Assembly (NCBI GenBank): GCA_944350065.1
Contig: CALVOD010000024.1
Span: forward strand, 1-14,315
Length of the DNA stretch: 14,315 bases
From: an uncultured Clostridia bacterium
GTDB lineage: Bacteria > Bacillota > Clostridia > Christensenellales > DTU072
Direction of reading: 5' to 3'
In this document: piece by piece, positions 12,230-14,315 of the stretch
Position numbering within the stretch: position 1 is the first letter of the stretch
How the letters are laid out: each line of letters begins with the position of its first letter
Position numbers and translations under genes: made by a program
The notes under the pieces: model-generated
What the model saw: the letters and a program-made list of their open reading frames with translations, nothing else
Database searches by the model: none
Told to the model about the DNA's origin: nothing

Positions 12230-14137
12230 ATGGCTGAAAAAATAAGTCACAGCTACGGCGAATCCGATATTCAGGTTCTCGAAGGACTCGAGCCCGTCCG
12301 TAAGAGACCGGGTATGTATATCGGCACCACCGACGTAAAAGGTTTGCATCATCTCGTCACCGAGGTCGTCGACAACTCCATCGACGAAGCTCTTGCGGGA
12401 TATTGCACGCATATCGAAGTCACCATCCTTCCCGACGGCGCCTGCAGAGTCAGGGACAACGGCAGAGGTATTCCTACCGGTATCATTCCCAAAGAGGGTA
12501 AATCCGCCGTCGAAGTGGTTTTGACCAAATTGCACGCGGGCGGCAAGTTCGGCGCCGGCGGTTACAAGATTTCGGGCGGTCTGCACGGCGTGGGCGTGTC
12601 CTGCGTCAACGCGCTGAGCGAATGGCTCGAGGTGGTCGTCTATCAGAACGGCAAAATCCATAAACAGGTTTTCAACCGCGGCGTGCCGCAGACCGACCTT
12701 AAAGTGATAGGCGATACCGACGAGACGGGCACCGAAGTCACTTTCTACCCCGACGACGAGATATTCGACTCGATAGTCTTCCAGTACGACATGATGCGTT
12801 TGAGGCTCAGAGAGCTCGCTTACCTCAATAAGGGGCTGCGTATTTCGATAGAGGACAAGCGCGAGGGACAGGAGCGCAAGGAAGTGTTCTGCTACGAAGG
12901 CGGTATCGTGCATTTCGTCGAGCAGATGAACGTCGGCAAAGAGGTGGTATTCCCGGAGATTTTCTATATCGAAGAAACTTCCGGCGACAATATCGTCGAA
13001 ATAGCGATGCAGTACAACACCGGCTACGACGAAAAGATCTACACCTACGCCAACAACATCAACACCGAGGAAGGCGGAATGCACCTCGAAGGCTTCAAGG
13101 CGGCGCTCACGAAGGTACTGAACGATTACGGTCAGTCGAGCAAGACGCTCAAGGAAAACGAAAAACTTTCGGGCGACGACGTGCGCGAAGGGCTTACCTG
13201 CGTATTGAGCGTCAAACTTCCCGAGCCGCAATTCGAAGGGCAGACCAAGACCAAGCTCGGCAACTCCGAGATACGTACCCTCGTAAACCGCGTATTGCAG
13301 GCAAAGCTGGGCGAATACCTCGAGGAAAACCCCAAGGTCGCCAAAGAGCTTATCACGAAAGCTATAACCGCTCAGCGCGCCAGAGAGGCGGCGCGCAAGG
13401 CGCGCGAAAGTTTCCGCAAGGGCGTTATGGAAGGCACCTCGCTTCCCGGAAAGCTCGCGGACTGCTCCGACACCAATCCCGAGAACTGCGAGATATTCCT
13501 CGTGGAGGGCGACTCGGCAGGCGGCACCGCCATCAACGGCAGAGACCGTCAGATACAGGCGATACTTCCGCTGCGCGGTAAAATTCTCAACGTAGAGAAA
13601 GCAAGACTGCACCGTATACTCGACAACGAGGAGATCAAATCGATGATCAAGGCGTTCGGCTGCGGCTACAAGGACGATTTCGACATTACCAAGCGCCGTT
13701 ACGACAGAATAATATGCATGACGGATGCGGACGTCGACGGTAGCCACATAAGGATATTGCTTCTTACTTTCTTCTATAGGTTCATGCGCCCGCTCGTCGA
13801 GGAAGGGCACGTTTATATAGCCCTCCCGCCCCTCTACAAAGTTACGAAGGGCAAGGAAGAAAAATATTTCTATTCCGATACGGAGCTCAAGGAGTTTCAG
13901 GAAGCCAACGGAGGCGCGCGTTACGACCTTCAGCGCTATAAAGGCTTGGGCGAAATGAACGCCGTACAGCTTTTCGAAACGACGATGGACCCCGAGACGC
14001 GCACGCTGCTTCGCGTGACGGTGGACGACGCGGAAGCCGCCGACCAGATATTCAGCCTGCTTATGGGCGAGAACCCCGAACTCAGAAGGGCGTTCATCGA
14101 GCAGAACGCGACACTTGTAAAGGAGCTTGACGTATAA
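12230..14137 (+). CDS. gyrB: DNA gyrase subunit B
   Basis: This is the ATPase subunit of gyrase, which with GyrA introduces negative supercoils. The 635-residue protein starts MAEKISHSYGESDIQVLEGL. The GHKL ATP site shows E45 and N49 (EVVDNSIDEA), D76 (RDNGRGIP) and GGLHGVGVSCVNALS. The TOPRIM domain shows EGDSAGGTA (from E426) and the metal triad TDADVDGSH (D499, D501, D503). The C-terminal RYKGLGEMNAVQLFETTMDP is the standard GyrA-contact region. I reject the longer open frame from 12095: it crosses the promoter and palindrome, whereas GAGGAG (12216-12221) lies eight bases before 12230. The stop shares one base with the gyrA start (TAATG), so the two subunits are made together. recF and dnaN are not upstream, unlike the usual order. 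Confidence 0.98.
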   Translation: MAEKISHSYGESDIQVLEGLEPVRKRPGMYIGTTDVKGLHHLVTEVVDNSIDEALAGYCTHIEVTILPDGACRVRDNGRGIPTGIIPKEGKSAVEVVLTKLHAGGKFGAGGYKISGGLHGVGVSCVNALSEWLEVVVYQNGKIHKQVFNRGVPQTDLKVIGDTDETGTEVTFYPDDEIFDSIVFQYDMMRLRLRELAYLNKGLRISIEDKREGQERKEVFCYEGGIVHFVEQMNVGKEVVFPEIFYIEETSGDNIVEIAMQYNTGYDEKIYTYANNINTEEGGMHLEGFKAALTKVLNDYGQSSKTLKENEKLSGDDVREGLTCVLSVKLPEPQFEGQTKTKLGNSEIRTLVNRVLQAKLGEYLEENPKVAKELITKAITAQRAREAARKARESFRKGVMEGTSLPGKLADCSDTNPENCEIFLVEGDSAGGTAINGRDRQIQAILPLRGKILNVEKARLHRILDNEEIKSMIKAFGCGYKDDFDITKRRYDRIICMTDADVDGSHIRILLLTFFYRFMRPLVEEGHVYIALPPLYKVTKGKEEKYFYSDTELKEFQEANGGARYDLQRYKGLGEMNAVQLFETTMDPETRTLLRVTVDDAEAADQIFSLLMGENPELRRAFIEQNATLVKELDV

Positions 14138-14315
14138 TGGGCAGCAAACAGAGACTGGATATTAAAAACATAAAAGACATACTCGCAAAGACCAAGGTCA
14201 TACCCACGCCCTTGCTCGACGAGATGAGTAAGTCCTTTATCGCTTACGCGATGGCGGTCAACGTCAGCCGCGCGATACCGGACGTGAGGGACGGTCTGAA
14301 ACCCGTTCACCGCAG
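14137..14315 (+). CDS. gyrA: DNA gyrase subunit A, N-terminal part (cut by window end)
   Basis: Fifty-nine complete codons are visible. After a non-conserved start (MGSKQRLDIKNIKDI...) the segment KSFIAYAMAVNVSRAIPDV followed by RDGLKPVHR is the classic N-terminal GyrA motif. The quinolone-resistance region and active-site tyrosine lie beyond the window. AAGGAG-like AGGAG (14121-14125) stands 11 bases before the ATG, and the start overlaps the gyrB stop by one base, so translation is coupled. The leader before the conserved block appears somewhat longer than in many GyrA proteins, where the motif starts nearer the N-terminus. Confidence rests on this motif and the position after gyrB. Confidence 0.96.
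   Translation, partial: MGSKQRLDIKNIKDILAKTKVIPTPLLDEMSKSFIAYAMAVNVSRAIPDVRDGLKPVHR

Noticed and set aside
12158..13810. 550-codon minus-strand frame opposite gyrB
   Set aside because: It is the antisense shadow of a highly conserved gene; the codon bias of gyrB leaves few antisense stops. No recognisable domain is seen and it runs into the gyrB promoter.
1..14315. CRISPR arrays, tRNA or rRNA genes, transposases, phage genes
   Set aside because: No regularly spaced repeats, no cloverleaf-like or rRNA-like stretch and no transposase or integrase motifs were seen in the gaps or the coding frames.

Overview
The window looks like the replication-origin neighbourhood of a spore-forming, probably anaerobic member of the Bacillota (Clostridia-like). 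The evidence is dnaA and dnaN with a cluster of DnaA boxes between them, gyrB-gyrA nearby, a YabP/YabQ sporulation pair, and a GlpA-like flavoenzyme with a BFD-type iron-sulfur tail plus a DUF1667 partner, a combination typical of anaerobic Firmicutes and Thermotogae. I cannot assign a genus from the sequence alone.

Layout. Positions 1-349 are essentially non-coding and hold the terminator of the dnaA-dnaN transcript. dnaN (350-1450) and dnaA (1741-3129) lie on the minus strand. The 290-bp gap between them is the best oriC candidate: two inverted copies of a composite DnaA-box doublet, a third box, and an AT-rich stretch next to dnaN, the same order as the unwinding region of Bacillus subtilis. 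A 161-bp divergent gap then leads into a tightly packed five-gene plus-strand operon (3291-9920): GlpA-like FAD/[2Fe-2S] oxidoreductase, GlpB-like FAD oxidoreductase, DUF1667 Cys-rich protein, FGGY-family kinase and alkyl-DHAP-synthase-like flavoenzyme. It ends at a clear terminator. Convergent to it is yabP-yabQ (minus), driven by a promoter resembling the mother-cell SigE consensus. Divergent from yabP is an HxxxD acyltransferase gene (10663-11979) with its own promoter and terminator. gyrB (12230-14137) and the first 59 codons of gyrA follow on the plus strand.

How the parts fit. dnaA-dnaN run left and the glp-like operon and gyrBA run right, so transcription mostly points away from the dnaA region, as expected near an origin. 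The usual rpmH/rnpA upstream of dnaA and recF between dnaN and gyrB are not here, so the ancestral order has been rearranged. The five-gene operon reads as a kinase plus three redox flavoprotein components for a phosphorylated polyol, probably glycerol-like. However, the kinase is not a typical GlpK, and the AGPS-like enzyme is an extra member whose substrate I cannot name.

The most striking signal is in the starts. Three operon-first genes (dnaA, the GlpA-like gene and the acyltransferase) each have a good -10 hexamer only 6-9 bases before the ATG, no Shine-Dalgarno sequence, and an in-frame stop close upstream, inside the -10 for two of them. They are predicted to make leaderless mRNAs, while most other genes here have clear ribosome binding sites.
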